A stretch of 64,000 nt of DNA, from the NCBI RefSeq assembly GCF_900101595.1, contig NZ_FMYY01000023.1, positions 48,392 to 112,391 of the forward strand, in the 5' to 3' direction. The notes beneath the pieces are model-generated. The model did no database searches. It was given only the letters and a program-made list of their open reading frames with translations, and was not told the DNA's origin. Shown one piece after another: positions 8,975 through 17,933 of this stretch. Every line of letters starts with the position of its first letter. Positions within the stretch are counted from its first letter, which is position 1. The position numbers and the translations under genes are program-made. Source of the stretch: Paenibacillus sp. cl123. GTDB lineage: Bacteria > Bacillota > Bacilli > Paenibacillales > NBRC-103111.

Positions 8975-11575
8975 ATGAACTATCGGCTTCTTGTCACCCT
9001 CTTGACTGTACTCCTCCTCGGGGGAACCGCTGCGGTCATTTGGGGCTTTCAGCCGGAAATGTCGGCTTTGCCGTCATCGGCTTGGACGAACGCGGCCAAG
9101 CCGGCAAATGCGACAGGCGCGGCTAGCGTGACAGGCGCCAAGGCAGCGTCCTTCTCCCGCCCGCAGGTGGAGCTTGAAGGAATGAAGGGGATCGTAAGCA
9201 ACGGCATGCTGTCGCTGTATTACGAGGAATCGAGCTCGGGCATTGCAGTGCGCAACGACCGTACGGGCACGATATGGCGGTCTAATGCGCCGGGTGCGGC
9301 GGACGATCCAATCGCAACCCCGGCGATCAAAAACGCCATGAACTCGCCCGTTGCCTTCACCTACTACAACAAAGCGAGGCAACAGGCGATCATGACCTCG
9401 TTTGGAGACAGCGCGGCCCATGGGCAGGCTGCAGCGGAGCCGATCGAGGGAGGGCTGAAGGTTACGTATCAGTTCGGCAAGCCGAAAACGGAAATCGATA
9501 CGCTTCCGCAGCGAATCAGCAAGGCGCGACTGGACAGCATTACGAATAAGGCGGGAGATTCCTTCCATCGTTATTTAAGTAACGCCTACGTCATCCGGGA
9601 CAATCCCGATGTGTACGAGCGTTACGACGATGGGTTGAAAGGGACGGTGCTGCGTAAAACGCTGGAGGCGTTCCGGCTTGCCGGCTACAACGAAGCGGAA
9701 CTGGCATTAGACAATGAGGAGCATCATATTGCAGTTGCCTCCGACAACAGCGAGAAATACAAGCTGTCGATCGAATACAGACTGGACGGGGAACAGTTTA
9801 TCGTCCGTATTCCGGTTAACGAGGTGGAGTATTCGGCACTCACTCCTCTGACGGACATATCCGTTCTGGAGTTTTTCGGTGCGGGCAGCCCGGACGACGA
9901 AGGCTATTTGCTCGTGCCCGATGGCTCGGGAAGCTTGATCCATATGAACCGAGCGGAGCAGTCGACAGCTCCTTATGAGCAGAGCGTGTATGGAGAGGAC
10001 CCGGCGGTTAACGTGCGACGGCCTTATTCGGTAACGGAAACGGTCCGTATGCCTGTATTCGGCCTGAAGAAAAACGATCAGGCGCTGCTGGCGATTATTG
10101 AGAGCGGCGCGGCTGCGGCGAGCGTAAAGGCGACATCGAGCGGTTATCTCAGTGCGTTCAACCATGTATTCGCCGAGTTTCGTCTGCTGTCCCGGGAGAT
10201 GATCCGGATCGAGGCGGGCAATACGTCGCGCGAGCTTCCAACGTATCAGGAACGGCCGGAGAGTGAAGATTTCGTCATTCGATACGTATTACTGGAAGAT
10301 CGGGCGGCGAACTACTCGGGAATGGCCCATGCGTATCAACGCTATTTGGTCGATCGCGGCATGCTGGTTAAGCGTGAGAGCGCCCCAAGCGATCTGCCGT
10401 TCTATCTGGAGGTGATCGGCGCCATTCCGCTGGAGAAAAAGATGGTCGGCATTCCTTACGACACGATGCAGCCGTTAACAAGCTTCGAGCAGGCGCAGGC
10501 GATCGTCCGGGAACTGCACGGCAAATCACTGACCAACACGAAGCTGCTGTATACGGGATGGTTTAACGGAGGCGTGAACCATTCGCTTCCGACCAAGGTG
10601 TCCCCCGAACGGGTACTGGGCGGCGCGAAAGGATTAAAGGAGCTGGCGGCGTTCGGCCGTGAAGCGGGGATGACCTTGTATCCGGATGTACGGTTTGCAG
10701 CATTATATCCGGACAGTTCGCTTACGTACAGCCCGACCAAGACGGCCGCGCGGCATTTGAACCGGAGCTTGGCGAAAGTTTATCCGTATGACCCGGCGAC
10801 GGGACGTCTCGATCGGGAAGCCGATTCCGCTTACTTGCTTGCTCCTCAAGCTTTGCCGGGCGTAGTCGAGCGGTTTATGCAAAGCTATCGTCCATTCGGG
10901 CTTCAAGGCTTGAGTGTGCGAGATCTGGGAGATACAGTGCATGCCAATTACCGCAAAGGGCAGACAGCGGGCCGGACGCAGGCGCAAGCGATGGCAGCTG
11001 CTCAGATGAAGCAACTGCGCGAGCAAATGCCGGATACCGAACTGCTCGTTCGCGGGGGCAACGCCTACGCATTCCCCTACGCGCGGCATATCGTTGATGC
11101 GCCGATGACGGACAGCGGCTTCCATACGACCGATGAACCGGTTCCGTTCTACCAGCTTGTGCTGCACGGATTTATCGATTACGCGGGCGCGCCGTACAAC
11201 TTGAACCAAGAAGCCGACATTCGCGACTATATGCTGAAATGTATCGAATACGGTTCGAACGTGTTTTTTGCCTGGATTTACGAGTCAAATTCCCTGGTGA
11301 AAGGTACGGCATTCAACCATCTGCACGCCGTCCATTACCGGACCTGGATCGAGGATGCGGCGGCTGCTTACAAAGAAATCAACAGCGTGCTCAAGGATAT
11401 CGCCGGCAGCAAAATGATATCGCACGAGAAGCTCGGGCAAGATGTGTATAAAACGGTGTTCGAAGGCGGCAGGTTCGTTATTGTGAACTACGGCTCGCGT
11501 CCTGCGACGGTTGAAGGGATAACAATCGAGGCCCGTGATTACTACGCGGGGGGAATCGGTCATGAAGCGGATTGA
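8975..11575 (+). CDS. DUF5696-domain exported protein
   Basis: An 866-residue protein with an N-terminal membrane segment (about residues 5-25) without lipobox, so probably anchored outside the cell. The body matches what I recognise as the DUF5696 family of paenibacilli: an early beta-rich part with LSLYYEESSSGIAVRNDRTG and GYLLVPDGSGSLIH, then a TIM-barrel-like half with LYTGWFNGGVNHS, LYPDVRFAA and a late FFAWIYESNSLVKG block. The second half resembles glycosidase barrels (acidic residues at strand ends), so an unrecognised glycoside hydrolase is possible. AGGAGG lies 5-10 bases before the ATG. The last 14 bases overlap the next permease gene. Confidence 0.82.
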   Translation: MNYRLLVTLLTVLLLGGTAAVIWGFQPEMSALPSSAWTNAAKPANATGAASVTGAKAASFSRPQVELEGMKGIVSNGMLSLYYEESSSGIAVRNDRTGTIWRSNAPGAADDPIATPAIKNAMNSPVAFTYYNKARQQAIMTSFGDSAAHGQAAAEPIEGGLKVTYQFGKPKTEIDTLPQRISKARLDSITNKAGDSFHRYLSNAYVIRDNPDVYERYDDGLKGTVLRKTLEAFRLAGYNEAELALDNEEHHIAVASDNSEKYKLSIEYRLDGEQFIVRIPVNEVEYSALTPLTDISVLEFFGAGSPDDEGYLLVPDGSGSLIHMNRAEQSTAPYEQSVYGEDPAVNVRRPYSVTETVRMPVFGLKKNDQALLAIIESGAAAASVKATSSGYLSAFNHVFAEFRLLSREMIRIEAGNTSRELPTYQERPESEDFVIRYVLLEDRAANYSGMAHAYQRYLVDRGMLVKRESAPSDLPFYLEVIGAIPLEKKMVGIPYDTMQPLTSFEQAQAIVRELHGKSLTNTKLLYTGWFNGGVNHSLPTKVSPERVLGGAKGLKELAAFGREAGMTLYPDVRFAALYPDSSLTYSPTKTAARHLNRSLAKVYPYDPATGRLDREADSAYLLAPQALPGVVERFMQSYRPFGLQGLSVRDLGDTVHANYRKGQTAGRTQAQAMAAAQMKQLREQMPDTELLVRGGNAYAFPYARHIVDAPMTDSGFHTTDEPVPFYQLVLHGFIDYAGAPYNLNQEADIRDYMLKCIEYGSNVFFAWIYESNSLVKGTAFNHLHAVHYRTWIEDAAAAYKEINSVLKDIAGSKMISHEKLGQDVYKTVFEGGRFVIVNYGSRPATVEGITIEARDYYAGGIGHEAD

Positions 11576-12458
11576 CCAGCTCAGCTTTGAGAAGCGAAGA
11601 CGGTATATGGCCATGCTGTTTGTGCTGCCGTGGTTTATCGGATTTTTGTTGTTTTTCATCGCCCCTCTCGTAACGTCGCTCCGGTTTGCGTTCAGCGAAT
11701 TGAACATAACCGGCGGCGGCTACGAGTTGATCGGCAAGGGATTCGATAATTTCATGTTTATATTTACGGTTCATCAAAACTTTACCCGGCTGCTGCTGGA
11801 AGCGGCGCTGGATATGATCATCAACGTTCCGCTAATCGTTTTATTCAGCTTGTTTCTGGCAACGCTGCTGAATCAGAAGTTCCGGGGCCGGGCAATTGCC
11901 CGGGCGGTATTTTTCCTGCCGGTCATTTTGGCTTCCAGCGTCATGTCGAGCATCGAGAACTCCAGCTATATGGCGGAGCTGATGGCGGGGGAATCGGGTT
12001 CGGGAGTGATGCAGGTGCTGCAAAGCCTGGATCTCGAGCAAATGATGCTGGAAAGCGGCTTTCCCCCTACGATTGTCGGCTACTTGACAGGAGCGGTCGA
12101 CCGGATTTATTCCATTATCAGCATGTCGGGCGTACAAATTTTGATTTTGCTGGCGGGACTCCAGTCGATTCCCCAATCCTTGTACGAGGCCTCGAAGATC
12201 GAGGGCGCTACAGGCTACGAAGCATTCTGGAAAATTACGTTTCCGATGGTCAGCTCCTTGATCCCGATTGTGGTCGTCTATTCGATCATCGATTCGTTCA
12301 AAGACAACGAAGTAACGACGCTAATCCATAATGTCGCATTCAGCAATGTCAACTTCGGCGTCAGCTCCGCGATGTCGTGGGCGTACTTCCTGATGGTCGC
12401 CGTTATACTGGCCGTCAGCATGGGGCTCGTCTCCAGAAAAGTGTTTTACAACAACTAA
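11562..12458 (+). CDS. ABC sugar transporter permease, MalF type (second pair)
   Basis: A 298-residue permease; the EAA loop reads YEASKIEGATGYEAFWKITFP. The ATG at 11562 follows a GGGGGGAA ribosome site and overlaps the DUF5696 stop by 14 bases, so the longer opening at 11535 is not needed. It differs from the typical MalF layout by an extended region around residues 130-175 (acidic, Gly/Ser-rich, between two membrane helices). It forms a second permease pair in the same operon; the nearest binding proteins are the two at the start of the cluster. Confidence 0.9.
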   Translation: MKRIDQLSFEKRRRYMAMLFVLPWFIGFLLFFIAPLVTSLRFAFSELNITGGGYELIGKGFDNFMFIFTVHQNFTRLLLEAALDMIINVPLIVLFSLFLATLLNQKFRGRAIARAVFFLPVILASSVMSSIENSSYMAELMAGESGSGVMQVLQSLDLEQMMLESGFPPTIVGYLTGAVDRIYSIISMSGVQILILLAGLQSIPQSLYEASKIEGATGYEAFWKITFPMVSSLIPIVVVYSIIDSFKDNEVTTLIHNVAFSNVNFGVSSAMSWAYFLMVAVILAVSMGLVSRKVFYNN

Positions 12459-12476
12459 AAAAAGGGGGCAGGAGGC

Positions 12477-13394
12477 GTGTCGTTGGCAACGGCAACAAGA
12501 CTGAAAAACGGTTTATGGGTATTCACCCGATCGGTACTGCTCATTGGCCTGATCTTCGTTGTGCTTTACCCGATCTTGGTCAAATTGGTGACGATGATTA
12601 AAGACAAAAGCGATATTTACAATCCCGTCGTCGTCTGGATTCCGGAGAGGCTGACGCTGGACAATATGAAGGTCGTATTTCGAATTATGGAGTACGGCTC
12701 CACGCTGCTCAATACGTTTACCTTATCGCTAACGACAATGATATTTCAGCTTGCGGCATGCTCGCTTGCCGGCTACGGCTTCGCGAAATGGCAGTCCAAA
12801 TGGGGGAAGCTGCTGTTTGCAGGCGTTGTCGCGACGATTGTGATTCCACCGCAAACCATCGCCGTGCCTCTCTATTTGTCGTTCAAAAGCATGAACATGT
12901 TGAATACGTATTGGCCGTTTATTCTGACGGCGATTACCGGGAACGCCTTGAAGTCCGGATTGTACATTTATATATTCCGGCAGTTTTTCATGAATATGCC
13001 CAAGGAGCTGGAGGAAGCCGCGTTCGTAGACGGGGCGGGCGTGTTCAAATGCTTCACCCATATTATAATTCCGAGTGCGGTTCCGGCGATTATTACCGTT
13101 TCGCTGTTTTCCTTCGTATGGCAGTGGAACGATACGTTCTTTACGGGCAACTTCCTGACGGGAATAAAAGTACTTTCGAACGAGCTCGTCGCCCTGCCGG
13201 CGAACGTAAACAACTACCTGGTGTTCGATGCGCCGGGCGCAAGTCTGGAAACCGCCGCCAGCGTCGATCCGTTCTACGCTTCGATGCTTGTGTCGACGGG
13301 TCTGATGCTGTCGATTGCCCCGCTGCTCATTATGTACTTGTTTGTGCAGCGCTATTTTGTAGAAAGCGTGGAGCGTACGGGGATCGTCGGGTAA
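12477..13394 (+). CDS. ABC sugar transporter permease, MalG type (second pair)
   Basis: A 305-residue permease; the EAA loop reads LEEAAFVDGAGVFKCFTHIIIP. The start is ambiguous: GTG 12477 has AAGGGGGC 7 bases upstream, whereas TTG 12483 has GGAGG (12471-12475) 7 bases upstream; the two differ by two residues. A non-conserved insertion near residues 225-260 lies between the last helices. It follows its partner after 18 bases and precedes the GH140 gene by 30 bases, linking import to apiose release. Confidence 0.9.
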   Translation: MSLATATRLKNGLWVFTRSVLLIGLIFVVLYPILVKLVTMIKDKSDIYNPVVVWIPERLTLDNMKVVFRIMEYGSTLLNTFTLSLTTMIFQLAACSLAGYGFAKWQSKWGKLLFAGVVATIVIPPQTIAVPLYLSFKSMNMLNTYWPFILTAITGNALKSGLYIYIFRQFFMNMPKELEEAAFVDGAGVFKCFTHIIIPSAVPAIITVSLFSFVWQWNDTFFTGNFLTGIKVLSNELVALPANVNNYLVFDAPGASLETAASVDPFYASMLVSTGLMLSIAPLLIMYLFVQRYFVESVERTGIVG

Positions 13395-13424
13395 CAAATA
13401 ACATGCGAGGAGAGGACGAATGAG

Positions 13425-14729
13425 ATGACATCGATACAAGGATTGAAGATCAGCGACAACGGCCGGTTTTTGTGCTATCAGGATGGGACGCCGTTTTTTT
13501 GGCTGGGGGATACGGCATGGGAGCTTATTCACAAGCTCGATCGAGAGGAAGCGGACGAATATTTGGGAAACCGGGCCAATTTGAAGTTCAATGTGATTCA
13601 GACCGTCGCTTTGGCCGAGTCGCACGGACTGACAGCAGGGAACCCGTATGGCAGAACACCGTTGCTGCAAAATGAAACGGGCGTATTCGACCCGAGCTTG
13701 CCGGATACGGAAGGTACGGGACATTATTGGGAACACGCCGATTACGTGATCGACCGGGCCGCTTCGCTCGGTCTGTATGTAGCTTTGCTGCCCACTTGGG
13801 GAGATAAGTTCCATCTGAAGCATGGGAAAGGTCCGGTTATTTTTAACGAAAAAAATGCACGGGTGTACGGGGAATGGATCGGCGACCGGTATAAGGACAG
13901 GACAAATATGATCTGGGTGCTCGGCGGCGACCGGTCATTGGTCACCTACGAACACTTCGCGATTATTCGGGCGATGGCGGAAGGAATCCGGACGACAACC
14001 GGTGGCCGTCAACTGATGACATTTCATCCGCAAGGGTGGCAATCGTCCTCCTACCATCTGCACGAGGAGTCCTGGCTGGACTTCAATATGGTGCAATCGG
14101 GACACGGACAGCGGCTTATTTGCAACTATACGAAAATTGCCGAGGATTACGATAAAGTTCCCGTTAAGCCTACATTTGATTCGGAGCCTTGCTATGAGGA
14201 CATCCCGATCGGCTTCAAGCCGGAGAACGGTTACTTCGATGCGGCGGATGTGCGAACGGCTGCCTATTACGGGGTGTTCTCCGGGGGATTCGGCCATACG
14301 TACGGGCATCACAGCATATGGTCGATGACGACGGAGCCGGGCGTCAATCGACTCATGCACTGGCGCGACGCGCTGCCGCGGCCCGGAGCGGCCCAGATGC
14401 AGCATGTGCGGACGCTCATGGAATCGCGGCCGTTTTTCGACCGGGTGCCGGATCAAAGCCTGATTGCGAATAATCGTACGGGAGCCAATTATATGACGGC
14501 GACGCGGGGGACGGACTATGCGATGATTTACTCTCCGAACGGTGTCCGCTTCGAGGTCGTGATGGGCAAAATCGCCGGGGACCGGGTAAGAGCGTCGTGG
14601 TTCGATCCGCGCAGCGGCATGTATTTGCAGGCAGGAACGTTTCCAAATGACGGAATCGCGGAATTCATGCCGCCTTCGAGCGGAAGAGGCAACGACTGGG
14701 TGCTCGTGCTCGATACGGAGAGCGAATAA
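13425..14729 (+). CDS. GH140 (DUF4038) apiosidase-like glycoside hydrolase
   Basis: A 434-residue enzyme of the DUF4038/GH140 group, whose characterised member is the Bacteroides thetaiotaomicron rhamnogalacturonan-II apiosidase. Seen directly: the opening block FLCYQDGTPFFWLGDTAWEL, DRTNMIWVLGGD (acid/base region), FDSEPCYEDIP (candidate nucleophile region), and a C-terminal beta-sandwich (about 345-434) of the putative collagen-binding type found in this family. No signal peptide is present, so it should act in the cytoplasm on imported apiosides. It is followed directly by a full set of apiose-oxidising genes, which strongly supports apiose as the released sugar. The start has GAGGAGAGG upstream. 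Confidence 0.85.
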   Translation: MTSIQGLKISDNGRFLCYQDGTPFFWLGDTAWELIHKLDREEADEYLGNRANLKFNVIQTVALAESHGLTAGNPYGRTPLLQNETGVFDPSLPDTEGTGHYWEHADYVIDRAASLGLYVALLPTWGDKFHLKHGKGPVIFNEKNARVYGEWIGDRYKDRTNMIWVLGGDRSLVTYEHFAIIRAMAEGIRTTTGGRQLMTFHPQGWQSSSYHLHEESWLDFNMVQSGHGQRLICNYTKIAEDYDKVPVKPTFDSEPCYEDIPIGFKPENGYFDAADVRTAAYYGVFSGGFGHTYGHHSIWSMTTEPGVNRLMHWRDALPRPGAAQMQHVRTLMESRPFFDRVPDQSLIANNRTGANYMTATRGTDYAMIYSPNGVRFEVVMGKIAGDRVRASWFDPRSGMYLQAGTFPNDGIAEFMPPSSGRGNDWVLVLDTESE

Positions 14730-14787
14730 CGTTCGATGTCGATCTGAAAAGTTCATCCTGTAACGATCTGATGGGGGAGGATGATCG

Positions 14788-16653
14788 ATGGAACCTGTTG
14801 TGCTGCGAGCGGGCCGGTTGCAAGCGGAGTTCGAAGAAGGGGGATTGCGGTATATCGCCTTTAACGGAGTGGAAATCGTCAGAGGCATCTATGCGGCGGT
14901 GCGCGATCGGGATTGGGGCACGGTAACGCCGCGCATACGGAATGTTCAAATAATGGAAGACGCTAACGGGATGACCGTGCATTTCGGCTGCGAGCATGCG
15001 GAGAACGATATCGACTTCTTCTGGAACGGTGAGATTCGGTTGGAGGATACCAAAGTGCGGTTCAATTTCGACGGGTATGCGAGAACCGGTTTCGACAAAA
15101 ACCGGATCGGCTTCTGCGTGCTTCATCCGGTGACCGTTGCCGGGCTAGCGGCAACGATCCATACGGCAAGCGGACCCGTGTACGGGGAGTTTCCGTCAGC
15201 CATTTCCCCGCACCAGCCGTTCCTCAACTTGCTTGGGATGCAATTCGAACCCGTGCCGGGCATCCGTGCCGAGCTGTCGTTCGAAGGGGATACGTTCGAG
15301 ACGGAGGACCAGCGCAACTGGACGGACGCTTCCTTCAAAACGTACTGCACGCCGCTAGCACATCGGTTTCCGGTACGGATCCAGGCCGGGCAGACGATCA
15401 AACAGGCTGTCGAGCTGCGGATACATGGAGGCGTGGAAGCGGCTATCGCGGCTGAGAAGGAGTGTTGTATCCGACTCGACGCGGGGGGCGCGAAGTCCGG
15501 GAAGCTTCCCGAGCTCGGTTTCGCCGTTCCGGTTTCGGAGGAACAACCGAGCAAGCCTGACCGGGAATGGTTGTTGCAGTTGAACCCATCGTTCCTGAGA
15601 CTGACCTTGGATTTGCGCGATTCCGGATGGGGCCGCGGCGTGGACTCGGCCGCTCTTTGGGCCGGCAGGTACGGCTGCGGCATCGAGCTGGAGCTGCTGC
15701 TGGATACGTATGAGCGCCTGCGGGAGTTGATGGGGTTAATTGGGCAAAAGCGGCTGCCGATCAAACGCATCATTCCTTATGCCGCGGGAGCGTTCATTGC
15801 CGGACGCGATGAGATTCTGGCTGTGAAGCGGGCGCTGCGGACTATCTCCGCCGATACGGAGATTGAGGTCGGCGGGGGCACCCGGGCGTACTACGCCGAA
15901 TTGAATCGTGCGGTATTGCCTTTGGATGTCATGGAGTTCGCCGTTTACTCGATGAATCCGCAGGTGCATGCTTTCGATGACCGGTCGTTGATGGAAACGG
16001 TCCCGATTCAGCGCGACACTGCTGCAGATGCCGCAGCGAAAACCCGCAAGCCGCTTTGTATCGGACCGGTTGCGTTGAAGCCGAGATTGAATCCGAACGC
16101 GGCTGGGGGAGCAGAAGGACGCATACCGGTTTCCGGGCAAACGGACGAGAGACAAGGCAGGCTTTTCGGGGCGGCCTGGACGCTCGGGAGCATCGCTTCT
16201 TTATGCGGCGAAGGCGCGGACCCGATTCGGTCCGTGTCCTTTTACGAGCTGTGGGGACCGCTTGGTCTTGTCCATCGCGGGGTTAAGCGTCCGCTTTTCC
16301 ATGTTTTTGCCGATATCGCCGCGGTTCCTTCAGCCGCCGTAATTCCGCTGAGCGGCTGCGGCTCACGCCTCGCGGCATTGGCGTTGAACGGCAGCGGAGG
16401 ATGGCTTCGGCTGCTGCTGGCCAATATGACCGACGCGTGGCAGGAGGCGGAGCTTGCGGTCGGAACGTACCGGTCGGCGACGATGCGGATACTGGACGGG
16501 ACATCGCGGGCTGCCTCGTGCGCGGGAGAGGACGAGGCGCCGGCGGAACGGCCGGCTGGCGCGGACTCCGAGCCGATTCGGATTCGGCTTGCCCCGTATG
16601 CTTATGCTTGTCTGGATATACACGGTTGGAGACTGGAGGGAGCGTCAAGTTGA
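14788..16653 (+). CDS. apnL: D-apionate lactonase (ApnL), hydrolyses D-apionolactone
   Basis: A 621-residue cytoplasmic protein matching the ApnL group of the apiose pathway in length, N-terminal sequence style (LRAGRLQAEFEEGGLRYIAF, GCEHAENDIDFFWNGEI) and gene neighbourhood. The known reaction is D-apionolactone + H2O to D-apionate. The N-terminal half (1-220) looks beta-rich; the second half (from about 265, LQLNPSFLRLTLDLRD) looks like a TIM barrel ending in a beta domain. A strong GGGGGAGG precedes the ATG. The stop overlaps the TTG start of oiaX (TTGA), so both are coupled. The assignment relies on family memory plus context; catalytic residues were not identified. Confidence 0.75.
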   Translation: MEPVVLRAGRLQAEFEEGGLRYIAFNGVEIVRGIYAAVRDRDWGTVTPRIRNVQIMEDANGMTVHFGCEHAENDIDFFWNGEIRLEDTKVRFNFDGYARTGFDKNRIGFCVLHPVTVAGLAATIHTASGPVYGEFPSAISPHQPFLNLLGMQFEPVPGIRAELSFEGDTFETEDQRNWTDASFKTYCTPLAHRFPVRIQAGQTIKQAVELRIHGGVEAAIAAEKECCIRLDAGGAKSGKLPELGFAVPVSEEQPSKPDREWLLQLNPSFLRLTLDLRDSGWGRGVDSAALWAGRYGCGIELELLLDTYERLRELMGLIGQKRLPIKRIIPYAAGAFIAGRDEILAVKRALRTISADTEIEVGGGTRAYYAELNRAVLPLDVMEFAVYSMNPQVHAFDDRSLMETVPIQRDTAADAAAKTRKPLCIGPVALKPRLNPNAAGGAEGRIPVSGQTDERQGRLFGAAWTLGSIASLCGEGADPIRSVSFYELWGPLGLVHRGVKRPLFHVFADIAAVPSAAVIPLSGCGSRLAALALNGSGGWLRLLLANMTDAWQEAELAVGTYRSATMRILDGTSRAASCAGEDEAPAERPAGADSEPIRIRLAPYAYACLDIHGWRLEGASS

Positions 16654-17921
16654 GCAATTGGAGTACGTCTTATGTTCGTGCCTCCTATTTTATCGAAACG
16701 CCGCATGATCCGATGCATGCGGCAGAAGTGATGGCCGGCGAGCAGTCGACCGGGACGTTCGTCGCTGTTCCGGGGGAAACGGCGGAGCTGAAAGCGAGAA
16801 GCGCAGCCCGCATTGTCAGCGTGAAGGAGCTGGACGTCGTCTCTGTGCCGGCGCTGCCCGGCGCCAAGCCGCCGCGAGGGCATAACGGGCGCTATACGCG
16901 CTGCGAGGTCGTGCTCGATTTTCCTTACGTCAACTTCGGGCCGTCCATCCCGAATTTAATGGCCGCTGTTGCAGGGAATTTGTATGAATTACAGGAGTTT
17001 TCCGGCATTCGGCTGCTCGATCTGGAGCTGCCGCCCGAATTTGCCGCTGCGTATGCCGGGCCCAAATACGGCGTGGAAGGTACGCGCAAGCTGATGAACG
17101 TATTCGGGCGGCCGATGATCGGCACGATTATTAAACCAAGTGTCGGCTTAAGCATCGAAGAGCTTGGCGGCATGGTGAGGCAACTGGCGGAAGCGGAACT
17201 CGATTTCATCAAGGACGATGAGCTGAATGCAAGTCCGCTGTTTGCGCCGTTTGATCGCAAAGTGAAATCAGTGATGGAGCAAATCGAACGGGCGGCTGAC
17301 AAAACCGGGCGCAAGACGATGTATGCGTTCAACATTACCGGAGACATCGACGAGCTTCGACGCAATCACGATCTCGTGCTGGAAGCGGGAGGCACCTGTG
17401 TGATGGTCAGCATCCAAAGCATCGGTCTTGCAGGTCTCGCCTACCTGAACCGTTACAGTCAGCTTCCGATTCACGGACACCGGAATCAATGGGGGATGAT
17501 GACCCGCTGCCCGCTGCTCGGCATGGAGTTTACCGCGTATCAGAAGCTGTGCCGGCTGGCCGGCGCCGATCATCTGCATGTGAATGCGCTTGACAGCAAG
17601 TTCTACGAAAGCAACGAATCGGTGCTGCGCTCGATCCAGGCGATCCGCAAGCCGTTGTTCGGCTCCTATGAAGCGGTGCCGGTCCTTTCGTCCGGACAGT
17701 CGGCCGTTACCGCGGACGCGACATACCGGCTGATCGGGACATGCGACATCCTGAATGTCGCCGGCGGAGGCATACTGGCTCATCCAGACGGTCCGGCGGG
17801 CGGAGTGCTCAGTATGAAGCAGGCGTGGGAGGCCGCGCAAAGCGGCATTCCTGCGGAGCAATATGCGAGAACGCATCCGGAGCTGAAACGGGCGATCGAT
17901 ACGTTCGGCATAAACAAGTAA
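16650..17921 (+). CDS. oiaX: RuBisCO-like 3-oxo-isoapionate-4-phosphate decarboxylase (OiaX)
   Basis: A 423-residue RuBisCO large-subunit homologue. It starts at TTG 16650 with GGAGGG at 16635-16640; the longer opening from 16401 lies inside apnL. Conserved active-site elements are visible: IIKPSVGLS (Lys162, equivalent to the proton-shuttling Lys), FIKDDELNASP (Lys188-Asp-Asp-Glu191, the carbamate/Mg site), PIHGHRN (His), DHLHVNALDSKF (loop-6 Lys317) and LNVAGGGILAHPDG (phosphate site). Members of this subgroup decarboxylate 3-oxo-isoapionate 4-phosphate to L-erythrulose 1-phosphate. The setting between apnL and a DUF1537 kinase makes this role far likelier than CO2 fixation or methionine salvage. 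Confidence 0.85.
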   Translation: MSNWSTSYVRASYFIETPHDPMHAAEVMAGEQSTGTFVAVPGETAELKARSAARIVSVKELDVVSVPALPGAKPPRGHNGRYTRCEVVLDFPYVNFGPSIPNLMAAVAGNLYELQEFSGIRLLDLELPPEFAAAYAGPKYGVEGTRKLMNVFGRPMIGTIIKPSVGLSIEELGGMVRQLAEAELDFIKDDELNASPLFAPFDRKVKSVMEQIERAADKTGRKTMYAFNITGDIDELRRNHDLVLEAGGTCVMVSIQSIGLAGLAYLNRYSQLPIHGHRNQWGMMTRCPLLGMEFTAYQKLCRLAGADHLHVNALDSKFYESNESVLRSIQAIRKPLFGSYEAVPVLSSGQSAVTADATYRLIGTCDILNVAGGGILAHPDGPAGGVLSMKQAWEAAQSGIPAEQYARTHPELKRAIDTFGINK

Positions 17922-17933
17922 GGAAGTGGCTCG

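Noticed and set aside
12729..13823. 364-codon minus-strand frame across the permease/GH140 junction
   Set aside because: Crosses two well supported + strand genes, with no ribosome site or known motif.
13425..14729. Collagen-binding or collagenase-related protein
   Set aside because: Only the C-terminal sandwich resembles that domain; the main body is GH140/DUF4038.
16650..17921. RuBisCO for CO2 fixation
   Set aside because: No phosphoribulokinase, small subunit or carboxysome genes; the neighbours are apiose acid enzymes.
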